64,000 nucleotides of DNA from Akanthomyces muscarius (lineage: Eukaryota > Ascomycota > Sordariomycetes > Hypocreales > Cordycipitaceae): contig NC_079241.1 of assembly GCF_028009165.1 (NCBI RefSeq), positions 4,650,001 through 4,714,000 on the forward strand, given 5' to 3'. How positions within the stretch are numbered: the first letter of the stretch is position 1; each line of letters begins with the position of its first letter. The notes beneath the pieces are model-generated. The model worked only from the letters and a program-made list of their open reading frames with translations. It ran no database searches and was not told where the DNA came from. Both the position numbers and the translations under genes were made by a program. This document shows positions 1 through 11,867 of the stretch, piece by piece.

Positions 1-375
1 CAAAAGACGGCACGGCTGATTTGTGCTTGGTGGCAGGCTCTGGTGGGTAGATTATGTTGACGAGAAGATATCTCTCTTTTATTCGGACCATGGTGACGAG
101 CTTTTCCCCCCACAGGCCGCCGGTCGTTAAGCGATACGAAAAGTGAAGTGTTGTTCTGTAAAAATACAGCGAGGAATTAGGAGCCTTGGCCGCGATCGAG
201 GTAAACAGGTGGGGCGCTGTCCGCCGGGATGCCTGGCCGCACTCGGAACTCCCCACGACCACCATCTGCAGCCGACGACACCCTGTCCTGAATAAAGCTG
301 CGTTGACAACCTCAGAGTTTCTCACAGGGGATTCGACTGAATATAGAGGACTTCCCAAAAAGCCAGTACTCCAGT
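1..375. other. 5' flank of the molybdenum cofactor gene
   Basis: No coding region with family similarity is visible here. The short reading frames on either strand show no recognisable domain. The stretch probably holds the promoter and 5' leader of the gephyrin-like gene that starts at 376, and perhaps the end of an upstream transcript. Confidence 0.4.
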
Positions 376-2517
376 ATGGATTCTTCACTCACGGCGGCCA
401 TTCTCATCGTGTCCACCACTGCAGCGCTGGACCCGTTAACGGACGCCTCCGCCGCGGTTCTCCGGGAAGTGCTCGACATCGACGGTGCAGGCAAATGGAC
501 TGTCGCAGATGAAAAAATTGTTTCAGACAATGTTATCGATATCCAAAAGCAAATTATGCAATGGACAGATGGCCCTGATGCACCAAACTTCATCATCACG
601 ACTGGAGGCACTGGATTTGCAGTGTCCGATGCCACTCCAGAGGTACGAGGGAGGCATGGTGTTTCTTGTATAGTTCGGGTGCTGATAAACAGACATAGGC
701 AGTCGCATCCCTACTTCATAAACAAGCGCCTGGTCTAGTTCATGCTATGCTATCTTCATCACTGGCTGTCACTCCTTGTAAGTCTCCGCTTCAGCTTTCG
801 CGGTCTTGTTACTAACAGCCGCACAGTTGCCATGATGTCGCGCCCTGCCGCAGGCGTGAGAAATAGGACTGTCATTGTTACGCTACCCGGCTCCCCCAAA
901 GGAGCCAAGGAGAATCTGCAGGCCATCATTAAGACTTTGCCGCATGCATGTCTGCAATCTGCTGGTGCCAACTCACGGCAGCTACATGCTGGAGGCACTC
1001 AGAAGTTGGAGAAAGAAGCTGGGATCATCGAACATGAGCACTCTCACACCCATGACCATTCGCATGCCATTGAACATGACCATGGACATGATCATAGCCA
1101 CAGCCATAGCCACAGCCACGGTCATGGGCATGGACATGGCAACCTAGTCCGTCATACGAAGCCGAGTTCTAAAACGCTTTCCAACGACCCAACTTTGGGG
1201 CCTACACGCCGCCACCGAGAATCGCCATACCCCATGGTCTCTGTTGATGATGCGCTTGCCATGATTGATGAGTTCACCCCACAGCCGGAGATTGTGCATT
1301 CCAAAGTTGACCAAGACATCATCGGATCGGTACTTGCGGAAGAAGTCAAGGCGCACGAGCATGTTCCCGCTTTCAGAGCCAGCATCGTTGATGGCTATGC
1401 CGTTGTTGCACCAAAAGATGGTAAATTGAAGGGCGTGTTCCCTGTCGTTGGCGTTTCGCATGCAGCACCGGGGGAAATCGGCGCCCTCAAGGAAGGTCAA
1501 ATTGCGAGAATAACAACCGGGGCACCGCTTCCACCGGGGGCGACTTCTGTCATAATGGTGGAGGACACTGTTTTGAGGAGCATGACGGACGACGGAAAGG
1601 AAGAGAAGGAAGTAGAAATCCAAGCGGAAGGTGTCAAAGAAGGTGAGAATGTTCGCGAGGTTGGCAGCGACGTCAAGCAAGGCACCACTATTTTAAGCAA
1701 AGGCGAGCAAATCTCTGGCGTCGGTGGTGAAATCGGCCTATTAGCCTCTGTTGGAGTGGCGGAAGCCAACGTGTACAAGAGACCAGTCATCGGCATCCTC
1801 TCTACCGGCGATGAGATCGTCGAGTACAACCGACCCGGTGCATTGAAGCTTGGCGAGGTGCGCGATACAAACCGCATCACCCTGATTTCTGCTGCAAAGG
1901 AGTGGGGATACGATGTCGTTGACCTGGGTATTGCAAAGGACAAGTCAAATTCCCTGGAAGAGACCCTGCGCTCTGGTCTGCGGCAGGCTGACCTCCTGAT
2001 CACGACGGGCGGTGTGTCCATGGGCGAGCTTGACCTTCTCAAGCCGACCATTGAGCGCTCGCTTGGGGGAACAATCCACTTCGGCCGTGTTGCCATGAAG
2101 CCTGGCAAGCCAACTACATTTGCGACCGTTCCAGTCAAGGACAATGCCGGCAAGCGCGTACACAAGGTGATCTTCTCCCTTCCCGGAAACCCCGCCTCGG
2201 CGCTTGTGACCTTTCACCTTTTTGTCCTTCCGTCGCTTCATAAGCAGTCAGGCATTTACCCGGTCGGCCTCCCTAAAGTTCCCGTGGTTTTGGGACACGA
2301 TTTCCCCATGGACCCTCGCCCCGAATACCACCGCGCAGTGCTCACTGTCGGGGAGGATGGCCAGCTAACGGCAAACAGTACTGGTGGACAGAGAAGCTCA
2401 AGAGTCGGCAGCCTGCGATCCGCAAATGCATTGCTATGCATGCCGAGTGGCAAAGGCAAAATGGAAAAGGGTTCCAAGGTTCACGCCCTCTTGCTGAATC
2501 CAGTTAGGAGTTCATAG
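376..2517 (+). CDS. cnxE: Gephyrin-type molybdenum cofactor biosynthesis protein (MogA-MoeA fusion)
   Basis: This enzyme carries out the last steps of molybdenum cofactor synthesis: the N-terminal MogA-like domain adenylylates molybdopterin and the C-terminal MoeA-like domain inserts molybdate. Three exons fit: 376-642, 699-777 and 827-2517, joined by GT..AG introns in phase, giving about 678 aa. The MogA part has the TTGGTG loop and the signature around PLL/LLHKQAPGLVH and MMSRPAAGVR. The MoeA part has ASIVDGYAV, a second TTGGVSMGE loop and the SLPGNPASALV motif near the C-terminus. Between the domains, at about 1036-1140, lies a linker with some twenty His residues in HxH and HGHGHG patterns. 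Fungal fusions of this kind correspond to Aspergillus cnxE and Neurospora nit-9 (established knowledge). The start at 376 places the MogA beta strand right after the first Met. Confidence 0.93.
1036..1140 (+). other. His-rich linker inside the gephyrin-like protein
   Basis: The region codes for alternating His with Ser, Asp or Gly (for example HSHSHSHGHGHGHG) between the MogA and MoeA domains. The DNA is a degenerate CAY-NNN repeat. The composition suggests metal binding or a flexible tether; no function is shown by sequence alone. Confidence 0.8.
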
Positions 2518-2818
2518 AAGACCACACAACCGCTACACGGAAAAGCACGTTCTAAAACAAGCACATTGAAAGCCTATGCAGCCAGAATTGAAACGATAAT
2601 TTGCTCGCAGTTTATTGATCCTTGCGCTGATGTACATGTCGGCTAACCCAGGGATATAGTAATACATCCGGGAAGCAGAGGCTTCCCTGACCGATCTTTC
2701 CTAACGCCGGACCACTCGTGTTAGTCTAATGCATATATTTCTCCACTCGTTATTACTGGTCGAGCTGCTTGGTCTACTGATTCAACGTCGTTGAACCAAA
2801 TACATGTCTCCGGCCGCC
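2518..2818. other. Convergent 3' flank between cnxE and VMA16
   Basis: This 301-bp spacer lies between the stop codons of two convergent genes. It is AT-rich in places and should hold both polyadenylation regions. No gene is visible. Confidence 0.5.
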
Positions 2819-3644
2819 TCAGATGCTCTTGCCGATTTGTGGTGCCTTTTGCGCAACAAGAAGGCCGATGATGAGACCAAAGAGACCGAGGACGGAGCTG
2901 AAAATCTCGACGACTAGGATTTTAACGAACCTGTATAATTGGTTAGCAGGTACAATCCACCATGGTAGTTCCATACTGGGGACGCATACAGCGTGGCATC
3001 GGCAGCATCGGCAAGAGCCGCACCACTACCGTTAATTCCAACGGCAATGCCACAGACGAGGTTGCACAGACCAACAGTAAGACCGGCCCAGAAAAGAGCG
3101 AATCCAGTATAATACGTATCGGCTGAGTATAGTTGGGCGCCCTCAGCGTTCTCGATCTTGGAGGAAAAGACAATGGCCATGATAACGCCATAGATGGCGA
3201 CGACTTCGCAGAAAATAATCGAGATCAGGTTCTTGGTTCGGATTCGAGGGGCCCTGACAGCTGCGCCGAGAATTGAAGAGCCGGTGATGAAGATACCCCT
3301 GCAACCATCCGACTGTCAGTAAATGTAGTTCCCAATGAGCAGTCACGGACTGTATGATGTCGAGGGAGGGGGTACGGACCAAGCCGCGCCAACTACCGAT
3401 AAGCCGATGCAGAGAGCGATACCCACACTGGCCCATGTGAAGGGAGAGACGCTTTCGAGGAAGGCTCCGACATTGAAGGATTCACCACTGCCGGTGAAAA
3501 GCATATCTAGGTGACGACGTCAGCTGCGTTCAGCACAAACCGGGACCTGGAGGACAGGGCCAAGTCCATCAGAGGGAGAGTCGTACATAATCCGACAACG
3601 ATCAGAAAAGACCATAGGCCGCCTATTCCATAGTAAAGACCCAT
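2819..3644 (-). CDS. VMA16: V-type ATPase V0 proteolipid subunit c''
   Basis: This is the c'' proteolipid of the V0 sector, part of the proton-carrying rotor in vacuolar and endomembrane V-ATPase. Reading the minus strand, exons 3644-3587, 3506-3381, 3298-2990 and 2930-2819 join in phase to about 200 aa, close to yeast Vma16 (213 aa). Four to five hydrophobic helices are seen. Family hallmarks include [35 protein letters not shown] with the essential membrane Glu in the FCEVV segment, and [17 protein letters not shown]. The C-terminal exon ends in [14 protein letters not shown]. The N-terminal tail before the first helix is short, starting at Met-Gly-Leu-Tyr-Tyr, so a further small upstream exon cannot be excluded. 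It is divergent from TOA2, and the two share a 344-bp promoter region. Confidence 0.92.
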
Positions 3645-3988
3645 TGCGCCGGCTTGGTTGATGTTGGAGTGTGACGACGGGGCGTTGCGGCGTTGCAGAG
3701 AGCATTGGCTTCAAGCTGTCGAAGCTCCAAGTCTAGTCTATCTGGCGCGACGCCTGTATTGCCGTTCAGACACCAGCGTTCAGGCAAGGCACCCACTAAA
3801 GAGTGGCGGACGTCACATGACGAGGGAGCCTGCAGCAAAAGTCCTTAGTCAGCAGGGCGAGGTCTCCATCTCCAGCTGTGCTAGGCATCACACTGACTTG
3901 ACACCTGCACCTGCGCTCCAACACATCGATTGCTGCACAAGTTTATTTTGCCGCACAGGATATACATCAGCGGACAAAGTCAGGAATT
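3645..3988. promoter_or_regulatory. Divergent promoter region between VMA16 and TOA2
   Basis: The stretch separates the start codons of two divergently transcribed housekeeping genes. No coding potential was recognised. A shared promoter is inferred from geometry, not from a specific motif. Confidence 0.5.
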
Positions 3989-4494
3989 ATGGCGAGCGGC
4001 TCACAATCATTCTACGAGCTTTACCGCCGTAGCAGGTACTGAGTCCACTCGGCTGCGCTGGGCGGAACTCTGGCTAACCAGGCCTATGCAGCATCGGCCT
4101 TGCACTGACGGATACGCTCGATGATCTTATCAGCGAGTCGCGCATCCACCCGCAGCTAGCCATGAAGATCTTGGGAAACTTTGATCAGGCCATCACTGAA
4201 GCGCTACAGAAGAACGTCCGAAGCCGTCTGCAGTTCAAGGTGAATAGGCCCAAAGAGCTGCCCTCGCCGCGCCCGTGCTGGCGAAAGAGTAATGACACAA
4301 GTTTGCTAACAAAGCCGCTTTTTGCGTTGCCTGTGCTACAGGGAAGCCTCGATACGTACCGACTTTGCGACGAAGTGTGGACATTTCTTATCAAGAATGT
4401 CACGTTCAAGATGGACAACGGCAGCCAGACTGTCCAGGCCGACAAGGTCAAGATTGTCAGCTGCAACGCTAAGCGTCCCGGCGAAGGCGCGTAG
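3989..4494 (+). CDS. TOA2: Transcription initiation factor IIA gamma subunit (small subunit)
   Basis: This is the small subunit of TFIIA, which stabilises TBP on the TATA box in RNA polymerase II initiation. Exons 3989-4035, 4092-4239 and 4342-4494 join to about 115 aa, the usual family length. The N-terminus reads [20 protein letters not shown] and leads into the helical TLDDLI and [19 protein letters not shown] segments. The beta-barrel part carries [20 protein letters not shown] and VKIVSC, both strongly conserved in TFIIA gamma. Introns start GTACTG and GTGAAT and end in AG. No anomalies are seen. Confidence 0.95.
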
Positions 4495-5012
4495 TCGACA
4501 CCTTAAAATGGTGGGATATCATTTAAAACACGCGGTTCATGAGTTTGGGTTTTGGGTGCATTTTATGCGGCGTTATCTTGCTTATACCTTTTTCATTGAC
4601 ACCAGATCTCTGGGGAGCGGCGCAATAGTCAGTTACAGTTGGGGGCAACATGCCAGACGGTTAGACGGAAGCTAGCAGACGGCGCAAGCACGGCGCTAGC
4701 ACAATTTGGTTATTCTTTCCTTTACTGTATTTCAAAAAAAATATTGAGTGATGAAATATGAGAGATCAGCAAACCAACACCACCGTGCCGGAAGCAAACC
4801 CGTGTGATTGAGAATTGGGCGTCATTGCGGGTGCCCCAGGGAGCTCTCCCCGCTAAAGCCGCTAGCCAATGTGCCAACCCACCAAAACTCCCAGTGCCAT
4901 CCATTGATTGCGGCCGGCCCCTATTAACCCAGCGCCCATTCCTTGGCAAAATCGAGCAACTATCGAGCACGTATACACTCTTGGTCGTTCTCCCCGGAAC
5001 TTAAATTCGGCA
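4495..5012. other. Spacer between TOA2 and the EamA-like gene
   Basis: About 520 bp without a recognised gene. Small reading frames near 4804-5004 lack any domain. The segment should contain the TOA2 terminator and the promoter of the next plus-strand gene. Confidence 0.4.
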
Positions 5013-5954
5013 ATGGTTCGACAGCGTCACAAGCCAACTTCAGATACAGCCGCCACCGCCGCAGCGTCTGAGAGGCCAGCAAGAGCGCCGCGCGACGAGC
5101 CTAAGATGACGATGGAACCAGCCGCCGGTACCGAGCCAGCCGCGAGCAGCCAATGGAGCACGCGAACGCAATGGATCTTCTTCGCGATGGCCAGTGGTGT
5201 CTGCGCCGCGTTTAACGGCGCCTTTGCCAAATTGTACGTTGTTTCATGTGAGATGGGGGTGAATCTGACGCCTTGTCGGGCTGTTGTCCGCAGAGTGTCG
5301 CTTCGACTGCCGTATCAACTCACGTCGAGTCTGTTGTGAGGCTGTACTCACAAATCACAGGACAACAACCGATTTGACGACGAGTCTTTCCAATGGCATC
5401 TCAAACTTGATCGGCCTGGCCGAGCACAAGAACATTGTTGAATATGTCATTCGAGCTGTGAGTCCAGGCAGCACGCTGCGAATGCGCCGAGCAGATCAAG
5501 TTAACCAGGCGTGAGCAGATGTTCTTCATTTTGAACCTTGTGTTCAACGGCGTCGTAAGTCCTGCCATTTTTCTTTTTTGCTTTCTCTCTTGCAAACACT
5601 AATCGTATACAGATGTGGTCGCTGTTCACTACAGCCTTGGCTAGAGGCACATCGGCCACGCAAGTCTCTATTATGAATACATCGACCAACTTCATCGTCA
5701 CCGCGTTGCTGGGCATTGCCGTCTTCTCCGAGAAGCTACCGCCGCTCTGGTGGGCCGGTGCCTCTCTTCTCGTGGTTGGCAATGTCATTACCGGACGCGA
5801 GAACGACGGTGATGAATCCGCGTCCGGGGAGGCTACTGTTGAGGCAGAGCCGCTTATCATGCTAGACGAAGACTATGCCACGGGCAATGCAGCCGAGGCA
5901 GCGTACAAGGATGCGGATGACTCGGATGTTCCAGACCTGCCCATGCAATCATAG
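5013..5954 (+). CDS. EamA/TMEM42-like multispan membrane protein
   Basis: Four exons (5013-5233, 5361-5457, 5519-5554, 5613-5954) join in phase to about 231 aa. The N-terminal 45 residues are polar and Ala/Pro-rich. They are followed by hydrophobic segments: WIFFAMASGVCAAFNGAFAKL, MFFILNLVFNGVMWSLFTTALA, FIVTALLGIAVF and LWWAGASLLVVGNVITGR. The order and the SATQVSIMNTSTNFIVTALLG segment resemble the C-terminal half of drug/metabolite (EamA, DUF6) transporters and the small TMEM42 family. The acidic C-terminal tail is probably cytosolic. A substrate cannot be stated. The 36-nt third exon is supported by phase and by the family-like join FNGV-MWSLFT. The gene converges with the CLC gene, with only 116 bp between stops. 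Confidence 0.75.
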
Positions 5955-6070
5955 AACCAGTTTCATTTCGTAGCCACAGATTGATCACCAGGCGCTCGCC
6001 TACCATTTTCAGACTTTGGATGTATTTCATTAAAGTATACGTGTACTCCCACTGCCATGTAGACACAACT

Positions 6071-8687
6071 TCAAGCTCGACGCCGTTCCAATTCTACCCC
6101 CTCATCGCCGACGTCTTCGTCGCCATCCAGTATGGCGCCGCTTCGATTCCTCGATCTCTCTTCGTCGAACTGCCCACTGAGGCGAACCCTACCTCCGGAA
6201 ACGCTCAATATGCGATCTGATATCCAAGTGCCAGCGCGGCGAAGAGCACCCCACAATTGCTCCTGGCCCTCTACAAGGTGCTGGTCATCCTTTGGATTCT
6301 CCTCGTGCTCCACCTTGAATTGATACTTGAGGCAGTCCTTGATGGTGACCAGACCAGTCAGCTTGCCGTGGTATTCGATCAAAATAACACGGGGCCCAAT
6401 CTTCCGAAACAGTTCCATGACTGTTTCGAGCGGCAGCCGCGGGTGAGCAGTGACAGGTGTCGCATCGACGTAGCGACCAAAGTCGAGCGATGTGGATGAC
6501 ATTGACTCTACGTTCACAGTCACAGTAGACGTGATTGTGGTTGCCGAATTTGCTGGAGGTGGTGGGGTAAAGAGGCATCGCGCAGACGGACTCATAGGCC
6601 GCTCACGCCGGATGCGATCGATTGCGTACCTCAGCTCCGTGCGCCCAATGTATCCAACCAGAGTCCTGCTGTTGTTGTCTGTGACAATTGGGAATCCTTG
6701 ATATTTATCATCGACCAAGAGCTGCTCGACTTCACTCAATGTCAGGCCGCTTACAGGAAGTGAGACGACCGAAGAGCGCATGACCCGCGAGACCGGCACG
6801 CCAAAGTTGTGGTCCTCTTTGTTATCCAGAAATGGAAATCCGTTAAACCATATCATGCGATCAGCAATACCACCTTTGCCGAAAAGCTCGCTCACGGCTT
6901 TTGTGACGCCGACAACGATCATGGTCGGCAGGATGTAAGTCAAAGCGCCTGTAAGCTCAAACATGATGACGACAACTGTGACAGTGATGTGCATGATGCC
7001 ACTCAACGCAGCAGCTGCACCCAAGAATGCGTATGTGCCTGGTGTGATGCAAGGCTCATCAGGCTTACAAGCAGAGAAGAAAACACTGGTAGGGTTCGCT
7101 TCATATATAGCTTGAACAATGATGCCAACAGTTCGTCCAAAAGACGCGCCAATGGCCATTGAAGGGACAAAGATACCGGCAGGAACTTTGCAGCCGTATG
7201 AAATGATGACGAGGAATACTCGCAAGACTGTAGCAATGATGAGTGACATGATATTCCAAAACCGTTTGTCCGCATCGCAGAGGCCTTGGTAATCTTCACC
7301 TCCTTCGCATTCGAGGAAGAGGATTTCCATGCTCTCCGTCATGTCAATGCGTAGAAACACGTTGGGGTAAGCGATGAGAGCAGTTCCGGCAGCGAGTAAA
7401 GTAGCTTCCAGGATTGCATAGTTGCTGAGATACTTTCGCCTGAAAGCTTGTGCTCGCAAATTCCACTTGATAACAAACGCGCCATACAGACCACCAAAAA
7501 TGCCAATGATGATGTAAAAGAGGATTTCGAAAAAGTGCCAGTCACGGTCGTATTTGACCTGGAACATGACAAGCTGACCAGTTCGGAATGGATTCATTGC
7601 TGAGAGAACAGCCGTAGCAACCAGGGCGCAAAAGTAGCTGCGCCACATGGTCTTGAGGGGAAAGTAGCTAGACATTTCTTCGAGAGAAAACAGCACACCG
7701 CCGATAGGGCTGCCAAAGGCAACGGCTACACCCGCTGCAGCACAGGCGCTGAGGATCTCTCGCGTTTTGGAGGCGTTGTTCTTGTATTTCTGAAACAAAC
7801 GCGAAATGACGTTGCCCGTGCAGACTGCATAGTGGACGCTGGGGCCTTCTTTTCCGACGGAAAGGCCGGACGCAATCGCCAGAGGCAAGCATATTGATTT
7901 GATGACGAGTGTCCAAAAGCCGAGAAAGCCCTTCATGACGAAGCCTGCAATGATGCACTTGATTTCCGAAATGCCTGAACCAGCCGCATATGGCGCGAAT
8001 GATCGTACCAAGGAAGCAGAGACAAAGGCGAACACGGTCTGGTAATCGTCAGTCAGTAACGTACAGACTACATGAAAAGGGACACTCAACATACGCCAAA
8101 TGCCATGTATATAAAGTAATTGAACGGCGCGAAGCCAGTCCATCTGTGCCATTGAGGACAGCCTGCGGCAGGTTAGCATCAGGCCAGGTTCGCAAGATTC
8201 TCTGCACGGATCTGCCCGTACCGTTGTCTTCCCCCCAGCAGCAAAAGTTTTCGTTGAGATAGAATGCTGTCGTGCAGTATCCCATCTTGATATCGGACAG
8301 CCACTCAGTGACAATGTTCAAGAATGCGGCATTCAGACCAATCGCCGCACCAATGATGGTGACGACGATCCAACCCTGCGCAGCGTCATAGGACTGCGAC
8401 ACTCGATGGCGCCAGTTTGTTTGTCCCTGTCCGTATAGGCCGGCCGCGCGCCGCTGTTTCGACTTTCGTCTCGCCTGCTCGCGGGCGGCGTCTTGCACCC
8501 AATCGATCGTTGTAAAGTCCTCGTATCGCTTGATTTCGGCAATCTCTTCCGCGATCTGCGCTTGCGCGGGCACCGCGGCGCTGATATCCTCTCCGGACTC
8601 GGCATGCGACATGGCAAAGGAAAGCCGGGAGCTGATTGACGGCCGCCGCCCGGGCTGCGGCCGAAATGATGTGGTCGAGGAGGTCAT
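6071..8687 (-). CDS. CLC-type voltage-gated chloride channel / Cl-/H+ antiporter
   Basis: This is an integral membrane CLC protein with a C-terminal CBS pair, likely in endomembranes. Exons on the minus strand are 8687-8222, 8162-8095 and 8038-6071, giving about 833 aa. An internal Met at 8612 would shorten it by 25 aa. CLC selectivity motifs are visible: YAAGSGISE, GKEGPSVH with the gating Glu, VPAGIFVPSMAIGA, and the AAAALSGIMHITVTVVVIMFELTG helix region. The last 250 residues hold two CBS segments, one around VSRVMRSSVVSLPV and one around LFRKIGPRVILIEYHGKLTGLVTIKDC. The EIKC segment and the overall length are typical of fungal Gef1-like proteins (established knowledge). The gating Glu suggests exchanger behaviour, but a channel mode cannot be excluded. 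Confidence 0.93.
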
Positions 8688-9234
8688 CGTCTCGGCAGCT
8701 GCACCATTGTTGCGGGGCTATTCTCGACAGTGGCAGCTGGGTTTTCGATCGGACGACAGGCTCGATTTCAACACACGATCGTATGCCGCGGTATGGGTGG
8801 TATGTTCAAGGAACTGTTGAAACTGTGGCCAGCGGGCTGTGAGGCTGGGACAACTAACTGGCTGACGTAGCTTGAAGGTGAAGGTTGCGCAATATGTAAC
8901 TACAGGGGGCTTCCAGCGAGGCAGTGGTCAGAGCTAGGCGCCACTGCCAGCAAATACCCACGCCGGCACCCACAGCTGCTGGAGCCCGCTAGAGCTCCCA
9001 CTGGACAGGCGCGTAAAGTGCTCTCAGCTGCTGGCTTCACTTTTGTCGCGTTATGCCTCGCGTCAACCAGCTTTCCATCCTCCTCAGGCTTCTCGCGCGT
9101 CATAATATCGCTGGATTCCGCGTGTCTTGCTTCTAGCTGAAACCTTGTCCTTTCACAACCATTTGACACGATCATATACCCTACAGAGCACCTTCAGCTG
9201 TCTGCTCTCGACAAACTCTGGCGCGACCTTCATC
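8688..9234. promoter_or_regulatory. Divergent promoter region between the CLC gene and the histone-fold gene
   Basis: About 550 bp separate two divergent start codons. No reading frame here has a recognisable domain. It is taken to hold both promoters by position. Confidence 0.45.
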
Positions 9235-9979
9235 ATGCCTTACAATACGACGGCCATACCTCCTAGAAAGGAGCCTACGGGGCAGACTCAACTTCCTCGT
9301 GAGATCTCATCTAGTCCAACATATAAGTCGCTGGCTGACCGATTACCCTCTAGTGTCGAGAGTCAAGAAGATCATCAGTCAAGATCCTGATGTAGCCATG
9401 TGCTCCAACAATGCCGCATTTGTTATTACCTTGGCCGCAGTATGTGATTCATTTCAATGACGAGAAGCTCCCAAATTAGGATTATCTCTAACAATGTGAT
9501 AGGAAATGTTCATTCAGCACCTCGCTGGCGAGGCCCATACTCAAGCCAAGCTGGACAGAAAGCCACGCAAGAACGTTCAGTACAAGGATGTTGGTAAGCT
9601 AAGTTCCCAAGGTCTTTGCTGTAGCTGAACAGACCGCTAATCTTGCACATATTTACTAGCCAGCGCCGTCTCGCACCAGGACAGTCTTGAATTTCTGGAA
9701 GATACCGTGCCCAAGACGGTACCCTTCAAGAAAGCCATGGCCGCGGCCCACGCCACCCAAGCCCGTCTCCGCGGTGAAAACGTCACCACTGAAGAGGGGC
9801 TCCAGTCTACACAAGAACAGCCAAATGGTAACGACAGCGTTCTGTCCAATGGTGACAACACCACATTTAGCGTTCCCTTGCGGATAGAAGACAAATACGA
9901 CCCGAATGACCAGCTGGAGATGGAGATGAGACAGGCGGCAGAGCCTAGGGACCACGATATTAGCATGGGCGGCCAGTAG
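9235..9979 (+). CDS. Histone-fold CBF/NF-Y-type protein, DNA polymerase epsilon small subunit (Dpb3/POLE4-like)
   Basis: Exons 9235-9298, 9354-9439, 9503-9593 and 9660-9979 join to about 186 aa. The histone fold spans roughly residues 20-85, with LSRVKKIISQDPDVAMCSNN, AAFVITLAAEMFIQHLAGEA, a basic RKPRKNVQYKDV loop and ASAVSHQDSLEFLEDTVP. This is the pattern of the CBF/NF-Y/archaeal histone superfamily and most like Pol epsilon Dpb3 or POLE4. Such subunits pair with Dpb4 and contribute to replication and heterochromatin maintenance. The polar, acidic C-terminal half is of low complexity. A CHRAC-type or NF-YC-like assignment is the main alternative. Confidence 0.82.
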
Positions 9980-10194
9980 GAAGGTGCTGTTGGCTTCGGC
10001 GATGTTTGTATTAAGAGCATGTGCGTCATAGGCAGATTGAGGAAATATTCATTTTTTTCAACTCCCTGAACATGGGGGGCAGCAATTATCCGAAAACACC
10101 ACCGGTTGTAGCTTTGCCTGACCGAACCAAATGCATGTGTAAAACCTCAAGTAATAAACCAAATCACCAAGTGAGCCATCCAGAATACGCCGTG

Positions 10195-11199
10195 CTACTC
10201 CTCCATGGGATCCTCAAGAACGCCTGCGGGGAGGCGTCCCTCATTCAACTCCTTCTCCAAAGCAATGATTTCCTGCAGGCTGGTCGCCTTCTTGATCCGC
10301 TCTTGCAGCCGCTTCTTCTCCTCGTCCGTCAGCTTTATTCTCGAGAGCCTTGAGCGTGGCTCTGCGCCGCCGTTTGCCGGCGCGTCGAAGGTTGTCGTTT
10401 TCTTGCCCATAATCTGTGAATCGCCAGAGATCAGTAACTACTTGTGAGACTAGTTCAGACTCCAGCCAGCTCACCTTGGCAGCGAGTGCCGTCGGCTCCT
10501 CGTCTGTGCCGAATAGCTCGCGGCCTCTTTCACGCTCCGCCTCCTTCACTTTATGGTAGTCGAGAAAGCGTACGGATGGGCATCTCCAAACGATCCAGTA
10601 GCGATAGTTCTGCAGGCTCCTGTTAGATGGGCTCCAGTCGTACTGTCACGCGACCGGAACAGTCGTACCTCTTTCTTCGTAACGGGGTTGTCGACCAGCA
10701 CAAGGTGCGTCAGACGGGCCATCTTTGCCAATATATCCAGGTCCGCCAGCTCTGCGACATTGTTCGACGCAAGAACCAGATTCTTCAGGTTTGGGATGGA
10801 CTTCGCAATCGTGGGTTGGATATTAGCAACCCGGTTTCGCGCCAGTAGCAGCGTTGTTATACGTGGCGACAGGGGAAAGTTGCCCAGAACTTGGATATCA
10901 TTATCGGTGAAGTCGATTGAGTCGTGAGGCTGTAGAGAAAAGCAAGATGGTCAGTCAACGGCGCTCTCAGCTGTCAGTGTTGGGCAGCCGAGACTCACCC
11001 CTGCGGCACCCAGGTTCTCAATGGCGGGAATGCGGTGTCCTGCGAATGCCAATATGACGAATGAATATGGTCTGCTCTCGGGCTATCAAGTGATGTAGTA
11101 TCTGTTCTTTTCAAACGCACCTCGGAGGTCAAGCTCTCGTTCCTTGAGAGGGTTGAGGTAGGAAAGGGAATCCCGAATGAGGTCTGCCGTAAGCCTCAT
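10195..11199 (-). CDS. LEA1: U2 small nuclear ribonucleoprotein A' (leucine-rich repeat)
   Basis: This is the U2 snRNP A' protein, which pairs with the B'' protein on U2 snRNA in the spliceosome. Five exons on the minus strand (11199-11121, 11039-10999, 10929-10669, 10609-10475, 10413-10195) join in phase to about 244 aa. The N-terminus MRLTADLIRDSLSYLNPLKE and the leucine-rich repeats (LDLRGHRIPAIENLG, IDFTDNDIQVLGNFP, LLLARNRVANIQP, LVLASNNVAELAD) match U2A'. The LRR cap segment is VLVDNPVTKKE, continued after splicing by NYRYWIVWRCPSVRFLDYHKV. The C-terminal tail is basic and helical, with KLTDEEKKRLQERIKKA. Length and order fit the family well. Confidence 0.93.
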
Positions 11200-11867
11200 C
11201 CTGGCTGGTTTTTACCGTAGATTATGTTGTAAAGAATTTCCGGAATCGATCCAACTCGTTCCGATGGTCTCGTTATCTTGGGGGAGGGCGCTGTTGCGGT
11301 GCGCGGCGTCGTGACCGAGATTTCTGAGGTGGCTCAAAATCGCAAGGCTGAAGCTTGGTGCTGATGTCGAAAACTTTGGCGGGGCGTACCACAAGCGCGT
11401 GTCAAAGGCCCATGGATCGGGACTTGATTTGTCCGTATTTTACATTCGAACGGCCAATTTTTTTTTTGCGAGAATTCGGTAGATGGGCCAAATGAGTCAA
11501 TCAACAATAAAACATAAATGATATCGCCCAATCTTCTACATTTCTGCAACCAGCCTGAGGTCGAGTTCTTGTCGCCAAACAAAACAGAGCGGGTCACGTG
11601 ATCCAGCCTAATCGTGCAGCGATGAAGCGTTCTCCCAAGCCGCCAGCCATGTATGACTTGAAGGAAGAAATACGTTCAAGAGGATTGAAAGCGGGAGTAT
11701 CTTTTCGCGACTTTTATATATACTTAGAGCGTCTACTTCAGATGATCGCAGAGACAGCTAGAGCCCGGCTTCGCTCCAAACCAGATTTGTTGAAGCGCCG
11801 ATGAATAATGCCAAACTCCGTAAATCAGTCAGAAAGAAAATGTAGGTATCATGAGGCGTGAGTTCTG
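11200..11867. other. Spacer between LEA1 and the rhodopsin-like gene
   Basis: About 670 bp with no recognised gene. A 68-codon frame at 11598-11804 has no domain and no clear context. The region should contain the LEA1 promoter (nearest 11200) and the 3' end of the rhodopsin-like transcript. Confidence 0.4.

Noticed and set aside
11598..11804. 68-codon basic frame on the plus strand
   Set aside because: Short, no family similarity, located in the spacer between two genes.
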